Below, in pieces: positions 48,856-56,175 of a DNA stretch of 64,000 nucleotides (its first letter is position 1; every line of letters begins with the position of its first letter). This DNA comes from JBEEFP01 sp041166085 (GTDB lineage: Bacteria; Actinomycetota; Acidimicrobiia; Acidimicrobiales; JAFATL01), in NCBI GenBank assembly GCA_041166085.1, contig JBEEFP010000053.1, positions 1 to 64,000 on the forward strand, given 5' to 3'. The notes under the pieces were generated by a model. The model saw nothing but the letters and a program-made list of their open reading frames with translations. It searched no databases and was not told the DNA's origin. The position numbers and the translations under genes are program-made.

Positions 48856-49481
48856 TGCCCGTCGACCTGCCGCCGGGGATCGAGGAGTACGTCGAGGCCC
48901 ACACCACGCCCGTGCCGGACTTCATGCGCGCGCTGGCCGAGGAGACGTCCGGTCTCCCCGGCGCCGGGATGCTCTCGGGGCCGGTCGAGGGCCGGTTCCT
49001 GGAGGTGCTGGCGTGGGCGACGCGGGCCGAGCTGGCCGTCGACGTGGGCAACTCCGCCCTCTCCATGGCCGCCGGCCTCGTCGACGGCGGCCGCGTCATC
49101 ACGTGCGACGTGAACGCCGAGACGCTGGCCATCGCCCGCCGCTCCTTCGAGCGCAGCCCGTACGCGGACCGCATCGAGGTGCGCGAGGGCCCGGCCCTCG
49201 ACACCATCGCGTCCCTCGACGGGCCCATCGATCTCGCCTTCATCGACGCGGACAAGACCAACTACCGCAACTACTACGAGGCCATCCTCCCCAAGCTCGC
49301 CGACCGCGGCCTCATCGCCGTCGACAACACGCTCTGGGCCGGGCAGGTGCTCGACGACGCCGACACCTCGGCCGACACCGTCGCCATCCGTGCGTTCAAC
49401 GACCACGTCGCTCGCGACCAGCGCGTCGTCGCGGTGCAGCTGACGGTCCGGGACGGCGTCACCCTGATCCGCAAAGCTTGA
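48855..49481 (+). CDS. O-methyltransferase-like protein with shortened SAM-binding motif I
   Basis: A 208-residue protein of the caffeoyl-CoA/catechol-type O-methyltransferase family. The metal-binding and dimer parts look normal: LAFIDADKTNYRNYYEAILPKLADRGLIAVDNTLWAGQVLDD (about 133-170). Motif I, however, reads AVDVGNSALSMAAGL, where family members have a longer VG(T)FTGYSAL-type glycine-rich loop, so about four or five residues are missing near residues 65-67. The frame is kept. Activity is therefore uncertain. Start overlaps the ATPase stop (TGATG). Confidence 0.78.
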   Translation: MPVDLPPGIEEYVEAHTTPVPDFMRALAEETSGLPGAGMLSGPVEGRFLEVLAWATRAELAVDVGNSALSMAAGLVDGGRVITCDVNAETLAIARRSFERSPYADRIEVREGPALDTIASLDGPIDLAFIDADKTNYRNYYEAILPKLADRGLIAVDNTLWAGQVLDDADTSADTVAIRAFNDHVARDQRVVAVQLTVRDGVTLIRKA

Positions 49482-49487
49482 GCCCGC

Positions 49488-50927
49488 ATGGCAACGTTCG
49501 TCGAGCTCGCTGAGGCCCACACCAAGCTCGGGCCGCACGCCGTCGACCACCTGCAGCGGCTGGTGGGGGCGTGGGGGCTGCTGGCTGACCTCTCGTTCTC
49601 CGACCTGGTGCTGTTCGCGCCGGAGACGGAAGCCAACGGCCGCTTCGTCGTGCTCGGCCAGGTGCGCCCGTCCACCGGCCAGACGCTGCATCGCGAGGAC
49701 CTCGTGGGCCGTGTCGTCGACGAGGTCGAGCGCTCGCTGGTGGCGCGTGCGTGGCGGCTGGGCGAGATCACCGAAGGCGAGATCGCGGTGGCGGCCCACG
49801 GCGAGCGAGCACGCGTGCAGTGCATCCCGGTGCGACACGACCGAGAGGTGGTGGCGGTGATGACCCGCGAGGCCGCCCTCACCGTGGGGCGGCGTCCCGG
49901 CGAGCTCGAGCGGGTGTACGTGCAGGTCTTCGAGCGCTTCGCCCTCATGGTGGCGAGCGGCGACTACCCGTTCCGGGGCGAGGACGCGGACATCGAGGAA
50001 GCGCCCCGCGTCTCCGACGGTCTCTTGTTGCTCGACCAGGCAGGGCGCGTCGACTACGCGTCGCCCAACGCGGTCAACGCCCTCCACCGCATGGGCGTCG
50101 ACGTCAACGTGCAGGGGCTCGAGCTCGACGAGGCCGGCATCGACGACGCTGTCGTGCGGGCCGCGTTGGCGACGGGTGTCCCGGCGACCGAGGAGCTCGA
50201 GCGTCGCAACGGCGTCATCGTCCTCCTCCGCTGCATCCCGTTCCTGGAGCGCGGCGAGGTCAACGGCGGCGTGGTGCTGCTGCGGGACGTCACCGAGATC
50301 CGCCGGCGGGACCGCCTGCTCCTCTCCAAGGACGCCGCCATCCGCGAGGTCCACCACCGGGTGAAGAACAACCTGCAGACCATCTCGTCACTGCTCAGGC
50401 TGCAGGCCCGCCGGGTCGAGAAGGGGCCGGGTCGGGTGGCGCTCACCGAGGCAGAGCGGCGCATCCGGTCCATCGCCCTCGTGCACGAGATCCTCTCGCA
50501 GGAACCGGGGGAGGAGGTGCCCTTCGATCAGATCGTGCGACCCCTCGTGCGCATGGCGGAGGAGAGCGCGGTCGGCCGGCAGGTCGAGTTCAAGGTGACG
50601 GGGCGGGCCGGCGAGCTGCCGGCCGGTGTGGCCACGCCGCTCGCGGTCGTGCTCACCGAGCTGTTGCAGAACGCGGCCGAGCACGCCTTCAACGAGCAGC
50701 CGTCCGGCACGGTGGAGGTCGACCTCGACAACGACGGCCTCGAGTTGCGGGTGCAGGTGTGCGACGACGGCATCGGGCTGCCCCCGGAGTTCGACATCAG
50801 CACCACGTCGAGCCTGGGGCTGTCCATCGTGCGCGACCTGATCGGCTCGCAGCTCCGCGGCACCATCGACATGCGCACCGACGGCGGCACCCAGGTGAAG
50901 GTCCAGATCCCCCTCAACCGCGACTGA
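49488..50927 (+). CDS. pdtaS: PdtaS-type sensor histidine kinase
   Basis: Cytoplasmic two-component sensor, 479 residues. Residues 1-155 form a GAF-like domain, 175-275 a PAS-like domain (SDGLLLLDQAGRVDYASPNAVNALH), then the HisKA_2-type box IREVHHRVKNNLQTISSLLRLQARR with the phosphoacceptor at H289/H290. The C-terminal HATPase has the N-box VLTELLQNAAEHAF and DDGIGLPPEF. This layout matches mycobacterial PdtaS, which signals through PdtaR, an ANTAR protein not present in the window. The adjacent convergent WhiB1-like gene repeats the mycobacterial whiB1-pdtaS neighbourhood. Confidence 0.88.
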   Translation: MATFVELAEAHTKLGPHAVDHLQRLVGAWGLLADLSFSDLVLFAPETEANGRFVVLGQVRPSTGQTLHREDLVGRVVDEVERSLVARAWRLGEITEGEIAVAAHGERARVQCIPVRHDREVVAVMTREAALTVGRRPGELERVYVQVFERFALMVASGDYPFRGEDADIEEAPRVSDGLLLLDQAGRVDYASPNAVNALHRMGVDVNVQGLELDEAGIDDAVVRAALATGVPATEELERRNGVIVLLRCIPFLERGEVNGGVVLLRDVTEIRRRDRLLLSKDAAIREVHHRVKNNLQTISSLLRLQARRVEKGPGRVALTEAERRIRSIALVHEILSQEPGEEVPFDQIVRPLVRMAEESAVGRQVEFKVTGRAGELPAGVATPLAVVLTELLQNAAEHAFNEQPSGTVEVDLDNDGLELRVQVCDDGIGLPPEFDISTTSSLGLSIVRDLIGSQLRGTIDMRTDGGTQVKVQIPLNRD

Positions 50928-50941
50928 CCCGGGAGCGTGAC

Positions 50942-50992
50942 CGTTCTCGAGGCAATGACTTACGGAAACCGTAAGTCATTGCCTCGAGAACG
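50942..50992. terminator. 24-bp perfect hairpin between pdtaS and whiB, type CTCGAGG
   Basis: Both 24-nt arms match perfectly around an AAA loop. The outer part reads CGTTCTCGAGGCAATGAC and its complement. No U-tract follows. It sits just after the pdtaS stop, between convergent genes, and is most likely a bidirectional terminator. Its outer 13 bases resemble those of the hairpin at 62350. Confidence 0.65.
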
Positions 50993-50993
50993 C

Positions 50994-51027
50994 GAGACAA
51001 CCCTCCTCTTGCGAGGAAGGTTGTCTC
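50994..51027. terminator. Second hairpin between pdtaS and whiB
   Basis: GAGACAACC and GGTTGTCTC pair, followed inward by TCCTC/GAGGA with one mismatch and the loop TTGC. A run of G follows on the plus strand, so on the minus strand it lies just after the whiB stop; a tandem terminator. Confidence 0.6.
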
Positions 51028-51052
51028 GGGGGGGGTCTCCAGAATCAGTGGG

Positions 51053-51343
51053 TCAGGAGGCGCGGCGCTGGCGGGCGAGCCACGCCTTGCGCAGCTTGCG
51101 ACGCTCCTCTTCGGAGGTCGCACCCCAGACGCCGGACTCCTGGTTGGTGGCCAGGGCGAACTCGAGGCACGGAGCCTGCGAGTCGCACATGCGGCAGACG
51201 GCCTTGGCCGCCTCGATCTGCTCGAGCGCAGGGCCGGTGGTGCCGACGGGGAAGAACAGGTCGGGCTCGGTGTCCCGGCACGCCGCGTGGTCGCGCCAGT
51301 CCTCTTCGTCCCAGTCGATTGATCGGCTCCATGTCAGGGCCAC
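51053..51343 (-). CDS. whiB1: WhiB1-like [4Fe-4S] transcription factor
   Basis: A 96-residue actinobacterial redox/NO-responsive regulator. The four cluster cysteines are C22, C50, C53 and C59 (ACRD; AVCRMCDSQAPC). The FFPVGTTGPALEQI block and the GVWGATSEEERRKLRK turn followed by a basic helix match WhiB1 closely. WhiB1 binds the primary sigma factor region 4 and is essential in mycobacteria. The GTG start has GGAGGG about 5 nt upstream. Upstream, GTGAA-N4-TTCAC (51365-51378) may be a regulatory palindrome. Confidence 0.9.
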   Translation of the reverse strand: MALTWSRSIDWDEEDWRDHAACRDTEPDLFFPVGTTGPALEQIEAAKAVCRMCDSQAPCLEFALATNQESGVWGATSEEERRKLRKAWLARQRRAS

Positions 51344-51473
51344 GGTTGCCCTCCAGCGAGGCTCGTGAAAATCTTCACAAGACCGCCAGGGATTTGAGCG
51401 GTCTCGGTATGGGGGTTCGGCACCGCTTACCCTACGTCCTGCTGCTCACAGTTGCAAGCAGTGAAAAGGGCAG

Positions 51474-52124
51474 GTGAAAGTGGCATTTGTCACGATTTTT
51501 GGGCATCGCGGTTCACCTCGCGAGGCCCCTGAGAACACGCTGGCGTCCTTCGCCGCGGCCCTCCTTGCAGGCGCCGACGGCGTCGAGCTCGACGTCCGCT
51601 GGGGACCGAGCCGCGAGCTGCTGATCCACCACGATCCGCTGCCCGACCCGGTGCCGGTGGAGATGCCCACGCTGAGCGAAGTGCTAGCTGCAGTGAGCGG
51701 CCGGATCAACGTGGAGATCAAGAACCTGCCGACCGAGCCGGGATGGGACGCCGACGAGGCCATCGCGGTCGCCGTCGCCGAGGCGGTCCGGTCGCAGCGC
51801 GATCGCATCGTCGTTTCGGCGTTCACCCTCGCCTCGATCGACGCCGTGCGCGCCGCGGCGCCGGAGGTGCCGACGGGCTGGCTGACCCTCGCCGGCTTCG
51901 ACCAGCTGGCCGCGGTCGAGACGGCGGCCGAGCGGGGCCACGCCGCGCTCCATCCGCATCACACCGCGGTCACCCGCGACCTCGTCGACGCGGCCCACGC
52001 CGCTGGCCTCCAGCTCAACACCTGGACGGTCGACGACCCGGATCGCATGCGCGAGCTGGCGGCCATCGGCGTCGACGCCATCATCACCAACGTCCCCGCC
52101 CTCGCCGTCGCGACCCTCCGTTAG
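51474..52124 (+). CDS. Glycerophosphodiester phosphodiesterase family protein
   Basis: TIM-barrel hydrolase releasing glycerol-3-phosphate from deacylated phospholipids. Catalytic residues are visible in IFGHRGSPREAPENTLASF (H11, R12, E20), GADGVELDVR (E38, D40) and LIHHDP (H53). NVEIKNLP and LNTWTVDDPDRM complete the family pattern. At 216 residues it is a short cytoplasmic form. Start GTG 51474. The 130-bp gap upstream contains the whiB promoter region and AT-rich bases but no clear promoter for this gene. Confidence 0.87.
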   Translation: MKVAFVTIFGHRGSPREAPENTLASFAAALLAGADGVELDVRWGPSRELLIHHDPLPDPVPVEMPTLSEVLAAVSGRINVEIKNLPTEPGWDADEAIAVAVAEAVRSQRDRIVVSAFTLASIDAVRAAAPEVPTGWLTLAGFDQLAAVETAAERGHAALHPHHTAVTRDLVDAAHAAGLQLNTWTVDDPDRMRELAAIGVDAIITNVPALAVATLR

Positions 52125-52241
52125 CGGCCAACGCAGCGCTGGCAGGAGACGCGATGGGGGGCCGAGGCAAACGATCTGCCGCGGCTGAACGCGTGGGGCC
52201 CTATCGCAAAACAGCGAACGCAGCTTGCAAGCGAGCGCGTG

Positions 52242-53156
52242 TTACGGGAGGTAGACGTCGAGACAGTCGGGCTGGTGGCGGAACTCGAGGGACTCGGTCT
52301 CGCCCAGGTAGTCGCCGTCGACTTGGTAGGGAAACGGCCCGTGGCCGGTGACGATCATGCCGGCGAGGTCGTGGCGCCGGTCGATGCAACGGTCGCGGGC
52401 GAGGTGGCGTCCCGTCGAGAGTGCGGACGCGGCGGCCCCGACGATGCGCAGGAAGCCGAGGTCCCGGAACGTCGTCATCGACAGGCCCGTGTCGAGCCCG
52501 GCTGCGGGGTCGACGTTGAACGGACGGTTGCCGATGAAGGTGTAGGGATTGGTCTTCAGGCAGATGGCGAAGACGCCGTCGTCGATCACACTGCCGTCGT
52601 CGAAGCGCACGGCGAACCGCGGCCGGCTGCGGTCGTAGTGACGCATCCAGGTCACGACCGCGGCCCACGCGAAGAGCGGGTGCCCGGCGTAGCGCTTGAG
52701 CGCGGAGCGCTTCTCGACCTGCTGCACGACGGCCGCGTCGAACCCGAGCCCGACGTGGAAGAGGAAGTAGCGGCCGTTCACCATGCCGAGCCCGATGCGC
52801 CGCCGCGATCCGCGTGCCATCGCGCCGAGCAACTCGCCCGTCGCTTCGATGGGGTCGTTGGTCATGGCGATGGTGCGGGCGAACACGTTGGTGGACCCAC
52901 CGGGGAGGACGCCGAGTGCGGTCGAAGACCCGGCCAACCCGTTGGCGGCCTCGTTCAGCGTGCCGTCGCCGCCGAGCACGACGACCGCGTCCATGCCCTC
53001 GGCCGCAGCGCCCTGAGCCAGCCGGGTGGCATGCCCTCGTCGCGACGTGGTGGCTGTCTCCACGTCGTGGTCAGCCGAGAGCGCCTTGTGGATCACCACC
53101 CGCCCGCGCTCGGTGACCGATGACGCGGACGCGTTGACGATGAGGAGGAGCCGCAC
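52242..53156 (-). CDS. Diacylglycerol kinase-family lipid kinase
   Basis: Soluble DAGK/YegS-type kinase, 304 residues. It has the nucleotide-binding GGDGTLNEAANGL (62-74) and the GGSTNVFARTI block (86-96). FHVGLGFDAAVVQQVEK and the C-terminal VDGDYLG are also typical. It phosphorylates diacylglycerol or a related lipid using ATP. GTG 53156 start. The gene lies 11 nt after the sigma factor gene and may be co-transcribed with the stress-sigma module. The 117-bp gap downstream shows only a weak GCTTGCAAGC palindrome. Confidence 0.85.
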   Translation of the reverse strand: MRLLLIVNASASSVTERGRVVIHKALSADHDVETATTSRRGHATRLAQGAAAEGMDAVVVLGGDGTLNEAANGLAGSSTALGVLPGGSTNVFARTIAMTNDPIEATGELLGAMARGSRRRIGLGMVNGRYFLFHVGLGFDAAVVQQVEKRSALKRYAGHPLFAWAAVVTWMRHYDRSRPRFAVRFDDGSVIDDGVFAICLKTNPYTFIGNRPFNVDPAAGLDTGLSMTTFRDLGFLRIVGAAASALSTGRHLARDRCIDRRHDLAGMIVTGHGPFPYQVDGDYLGETESLEFRHQPDCLDVYLP

Positions 53157-53167
53157 AGCCCCTCCGC

Positions 53168-53917
53168 CTAGTCCTCGTCCGACGCGCTCCGCAGCTGCGC
53201 CAGGCTCCGCGCCAGCAGCCGGGAGACGTGCATCTGGCTGATGCCGAGCCGGCTGGCGATCTCCGACTGGGTGAGGCCCTCGAAGAAGCGCAGGTGCAGG
53301 ATCATCTGCTCCCGCTCGGGCAGCTTGGCGATGAGGGGTGAGAGCGAGGCGCGGTGCTCGGCGTCCTGCAGGCCGCGGTCCTCCTCGCCGAGGTGCGTGG
53401 ACAGGCTCTCGCTGTCGTCGTCGCCGGGCGCGGGCGCGTCGAGCGACGTGAATCGGTACGCCTGCCCGGCTTCCAGCGCTTCGAGCACCTCTTCCTCGGA
53501 CACTTGGGCCTCGGCCGCCAGCTCGGGGATGGTGGGGGAGCGGCCCATCTCCTGGCTCATCGCCGACACGAGCTTGCCGAGGCGCAGATACAGCTCCTGC
53601 ATGCGCCGCGGCGCCCGCACCGCCCACCCCTTGTCGCGGAAGTGACGCTTGAGCTCGCCGACGATGGTGTGGGTCGCGTAGGTCGAGAACTCGACGGCCC
53701 GTTCGGGGTCGAAGCGGTCGACGGCCTTCACCAGACCGACGGACGCGACCTGCACGAGGTCGTCCATGGGTTCGCCGCGGTTCGAGAAGCGGCGAGCCAG
53801 GTACTCGGCCAGGCCCAGGTGGGCCTCGATGAGCTGGTCGCGCAGGGACGTGTCGCGAGAGGTGGCGAATTCGGCGAACTTGCGGCGCAGTTCGTCGCGA
53901 TCCGGGGTGTCCGCCAC
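53168..53917 (-). CDS. SigB/SigF-type RNA polymerase sigma factor
   Basis: General-stress or sporulation-type sigma factor, 249 residues without region 1. Region 2 has the core-binding DDLVQVASVGLVKAVDRFDPERAVEFSTYATHTIVGELKRHFRD; region 3 follows (RMQELYLRLGKLVSAMSQEMGRSPTIPELA). Region 4 ends in LTQSEIASRLGISQMHVSRLLARSLAQLR. It starts 3 nt after the anti-sigma gene on the same strand, a classic partner-switch pair. No anti-anti-sigma factor is in the window. Confidence 0.9.
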   Translation of the reverse strand: MADTPDRDELRRKFAEFATSRDTSLRDQLIEAHLGLAEYLARRFSNRGEPMDDLVQVASVGLVKAVDRFDPERAVEFSTYATHTIVGELKRHFRDKGWAVRAPRRMQELYLRLGKLVSAMSQEMGRSPTIPELAAEAQVSEEEVLEALEAGQAYRFTSLDAPAPGDDDSESLSTHLGEEDRGLQDAEHRASLSPLIAKLPEREQMILHLRFFEGLTQSEIASRLGISQMHVSRLLARSLAQLRSASDED

Positions 53918-53919
53918 CG

Positions 53920-54309
53920 TCAGGTCCCGCTGCGGCGCTTCAACAGGCGAAAGCGCGGGTGGCCGTCTGTCGGGATGAGGTCGTGCTCGTCCACCAGGGC
54001 GGTCAGGATGCGCTCGGAGAGCTCGGAGAGGGTGATCTCGCCGACGGCGTCCTCGAAGTCGCCCACCCCTTCGACCTCGAGTGCCTCGCCGAGCACGACA
54101 TAGCGCAGCTCGACGCTGCCTTTGCGCCCCTTGCTGCCGATCAGTGCGTAGCAGAGCTCGTCGATCGCGAGCCGGAGGTCTTCCACCTCGTCGAAGGTGA
54201 ACCCGAGCCTGCTCGCCAGCCCCGTGGCGGTGACCCTCGCCAGACGGAGGAACTCTGGCGTTGCGGGCACGGCCAAACGCACTTCATCGCGCGTGGGCTT
54301 GTCGGGCAC
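53920..54309 (-). CDS. RsbW-like anti-sigma factor
   Basis: A 129-residue HATPase-fold protein that should bind the following sigma factor. The motif FDEVEDLRLAIDELCYALIGS (residues 40-60) corresponds to the N-box region, but the magnesium-binding Asn usual in RsbW/SpoIIAB kinases is replaced (DELCYALI). FEDAV and the C-terminal VDEHDLIPTDGHPRFRLLKR complete the fold. GTG start. Sequestration of sigma is likely; kinase activity on a RsbV partner is uncertain because of the N-box change. Confidence 0.82.
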   Translation of the reverse strand: MPDKPTRDEVRLAVPATPEFLRLARVTATGLASRLGFTFDEVEDLRLAIDELCYALIGSKGRKGSVELRYVVLGEALEVEGVGDFEDAVGEITLSELSERILTALVDEHDLIPTDGHPRFRLLKRRSGT

Positions 54310-54409
54310 CGCCGGACCGTCCTCTCGCTCTCGTCGGCCTGCAGTCGAGGGACCCTACCAGGCACCCTGAGTTGGTCCTGGCTGCCACTGTCGACCACAA
54401 TCCATCGCC

Positions 54410-55189
54410 ATGAACGTCGTCGTCTGCGTGAAGCAGATCCCTGATCCGGCGACCCCCGGCAAGCTGGATCCGAACACCAAGACCCTCGTCCGTGAGGGCA
54501 AGCTCATCCTCGATGACTCCGACAGTTACGGAGTCGAGATGGCGCTCCAACTCGTCGACAAGGCCGGCGGCGGCGAGGTCACCCTCGTCTCCATGGCGCC
54601 CAACAACGAGGTGAGCGGACTGCGCACCGCACTCGCGATGGGCGCGGCCAAGGCCATCCTGATCTCCGACGAGTCGCTGCAGGGCTCGGACGCGCTGGCC
54701 ACGGCCAAGGTGCTGGCCGCCGCCATCAAGCGGGCCGAGCCCGACCTGGTGATGGCCGCTACCGAGTCCACCGACGGATACACCGGCACCACGCCGGTGC
54801 AGATCGCGGAGCTGCTCGGCCTGCCGTCGGTGACCTTCGCCAAGCACATCGAGATCACCGACGGGAAGGCCAAGGTCGACCGCCAGACCGAGGCCGGCTA
54901 CGACGAGGTCGAGGTGCCGCTGCCGGCCGTCGTCACCGTCACCGCCGGCGTGGTCGAGCCCCGCTACCCATCGTTCAAGGGGATCATGGCGGCCAAGGGG
55001 AAGCCGGTCGAGGAGCTGAAGGTGAGCGACCTCGGGGTGGAAGGCGGCGACGTCGGATGGGGCGGCGCCGACCAGGAGATCAGTGACATCACCGCCGCCG
55101 AGGAACGGCAGGCGGGCGAGATCGTCGAGGACGAGGGCGACGGCCACGAGCGCATCGTCGCCTTCCTCGAGCAACTCAAGGTCATCTAG
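54410..55189 (+). CDS. etfB: Electron transfer flavoprotein, beta subunit
   Basis: AMP-binding subunit of ETF, 259 residues, which passes electrons from acyl-CoA and related dehydrogenases to the quinone pool. The start MNVVVCVKQIPDPATPGKLDPNTKTLVREG is typical. ATESTDGYTGTTPVQIAELLGLPSVTFAKHIEI contains the signature, and AVVTVTAGVVEPRYPSFKGIMAAKGKP the AMP-binding region. The gene is followed 14 nt later by etfA. The 100-bp gap upstream has CACAAT 8 nt before ATG and TTGGTC 18 bp further up as a possible -35. Confidence 0.93.
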   Translation: MNVVVCVKQIPDPATPGKLDPNTKTLVREGKLILDDSDSYGVEMALQLVDKAGGGEVTLVSMAPNNEVSGLRTALAMGAAKAILISDESLQGSDALATAKVLAAAIKRAEPDLVMAATESTDGYTGTTPVQIAELLGLPSVTFAKHIEITDGKAKVDRQTEAGYDEVEVPLPAVVTVTAGVVEPRYPSFKGIMAAKGKPVEELKVSDLGVEGGDVGWGGADQEISDITAAEERQAGEIVEDEGDGHERIVAFLEQLKVI

Positions 55190-55203
55190 GGGAGTCGAAG
55201 AAC

Positions 55204-56175
55204 ATGGCCATCGAAACCGTCTGGGTCCACGCCGAGGCCGCCGAGGGCAAGGTCCGCCCCGGCTCCCTCGAGCTGCTCACCAAGGCCCGGGAGATCGGGT
55301 CCAACGTCGTCGCGTTCTACTCCGGCGAGGACGACGTCAACACCATCGCCGGCGAGCTCGGCCAGTTCGGCGCCAAGCAGGTCCTGGCCGTCGACGCGGC
55401 CGGCGGTCTGGTCGGCGTGCCGCTGGCATCGGCCCTCGCCGAGAAGATCAAGGGTGGCGAGGCGCCAGACCTGATCATGTTCGCGTCCACCTACGACGGC
55501 CGCGACACCGCCGGTCGCCTGTCGGCCAAGCTCGACCGCACGGTGCTCACCAACGCCAGCGGCCTCGAGGTCGACGGCGACAAGGTGCAGATCAGCCATC
55601 AGGTGTTCGGTGGTTCCACCATCGTCAAGGCCGGCTTCACCGGCGACAAGCCGTGGCTCGTCATCATCCGGCCCAAGACGTTCGTGGCGGAAGCAGGCGA
55701 CGGCGGCGCGCCCGAGGTCGTCAACCTCGACGTGCCCGACACCGGCGCCACCAACACCGCCAAGGTGCTCCAGCGCCACGTCGAGGAAACGACCGGCCCC
55801 AAGCTCGACGAGGCGGCCGTCGTCGTGTCCGGTGGACGGGGCCTGGGCGAGCAGGAGAAGTACTCGATGATCGAGGACCTGGCCAAGCTCCTCAAGGGCG
55901 CGGCGGGCGCATCGCGCGCCATCGTCGACGCGGGTTGGGTGCCGTACTCGCACCAGGTCGGCCAGACGGGCAAGACCGTCAAGCCCGACGTCTACATCGC
56001 GTGCGGCATCTCCGGCGCCACCCAGCACCTCGTCGGCATGAAGGGCGCCAAGAACATCATCGCCATCAACAAGGACAAGGAAGCGCCCATCTTCTCGATC
56101 GCCGACCTCGGCATCGTGGGCGACGTCCACAAGGTCCTGCCCAAGCTGATCGAGGCGCTGAAGGCCAAGGGGTAG
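55204..56175 (+). CDS. etfA: Electron transfer flavoprotein, alpha subunit
   Basis: FAD-binding partner of EtfB, 323 residues. The C-terminal FAD domain is clear: VSGGRGLGEQEKYSMIEDLA, then SRAIVDAGWVPYSHQVGQTGKTVKPDVYIACGISGATQHLVGMKGAKNIIAINKDKEAPIFSIADLGIVGD. The N-terminal domain (1-190) matches ETF-alpha as well. GGAG lies shortly upstream of ATG 55204. The stop TAG overlaps the next GTG start. The thiolase at 62404 and FrhB-like protein at the edge are other parts of central metabolism but are not in this operon. Confidence 0.93.
   Translation: MAIETVWVHAEAAEGKVRPGSLELLTKAREIGSNVVAFYSGEDDVNTIAGELGQFGAKQVLAVDAAGGLVGVPLASALAEKIKGGEAPDLIMFASTYDGRDTAGRLSAKLDRTVLTNASGLEVDGDKVQISHQVFGGSTIVKAGFTGDKPWLVIIRPKTFVAEAGDGGAPEVVNLDVPDTGATNTAKVLQRHVEETTGPKLDEAAVVVSGGRGLGEQEKYSMIEDLAKLLKGAAGASRAIVDAGWVPYSHQVGQTGKTVKPDVYIACGISGATQHLVGMKGAKNIIAINKDKEAPIFSIADLGIVGDVHKVLPKLIEALKAKG

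Noticed and set aside
52125..52241. Terminator in the gap between the GDPD and DAG kinase genes
   Set aside because: Only a 10-bp GCTTGCAAGC palindrome with poorly matched flanks is present, too weak to call.
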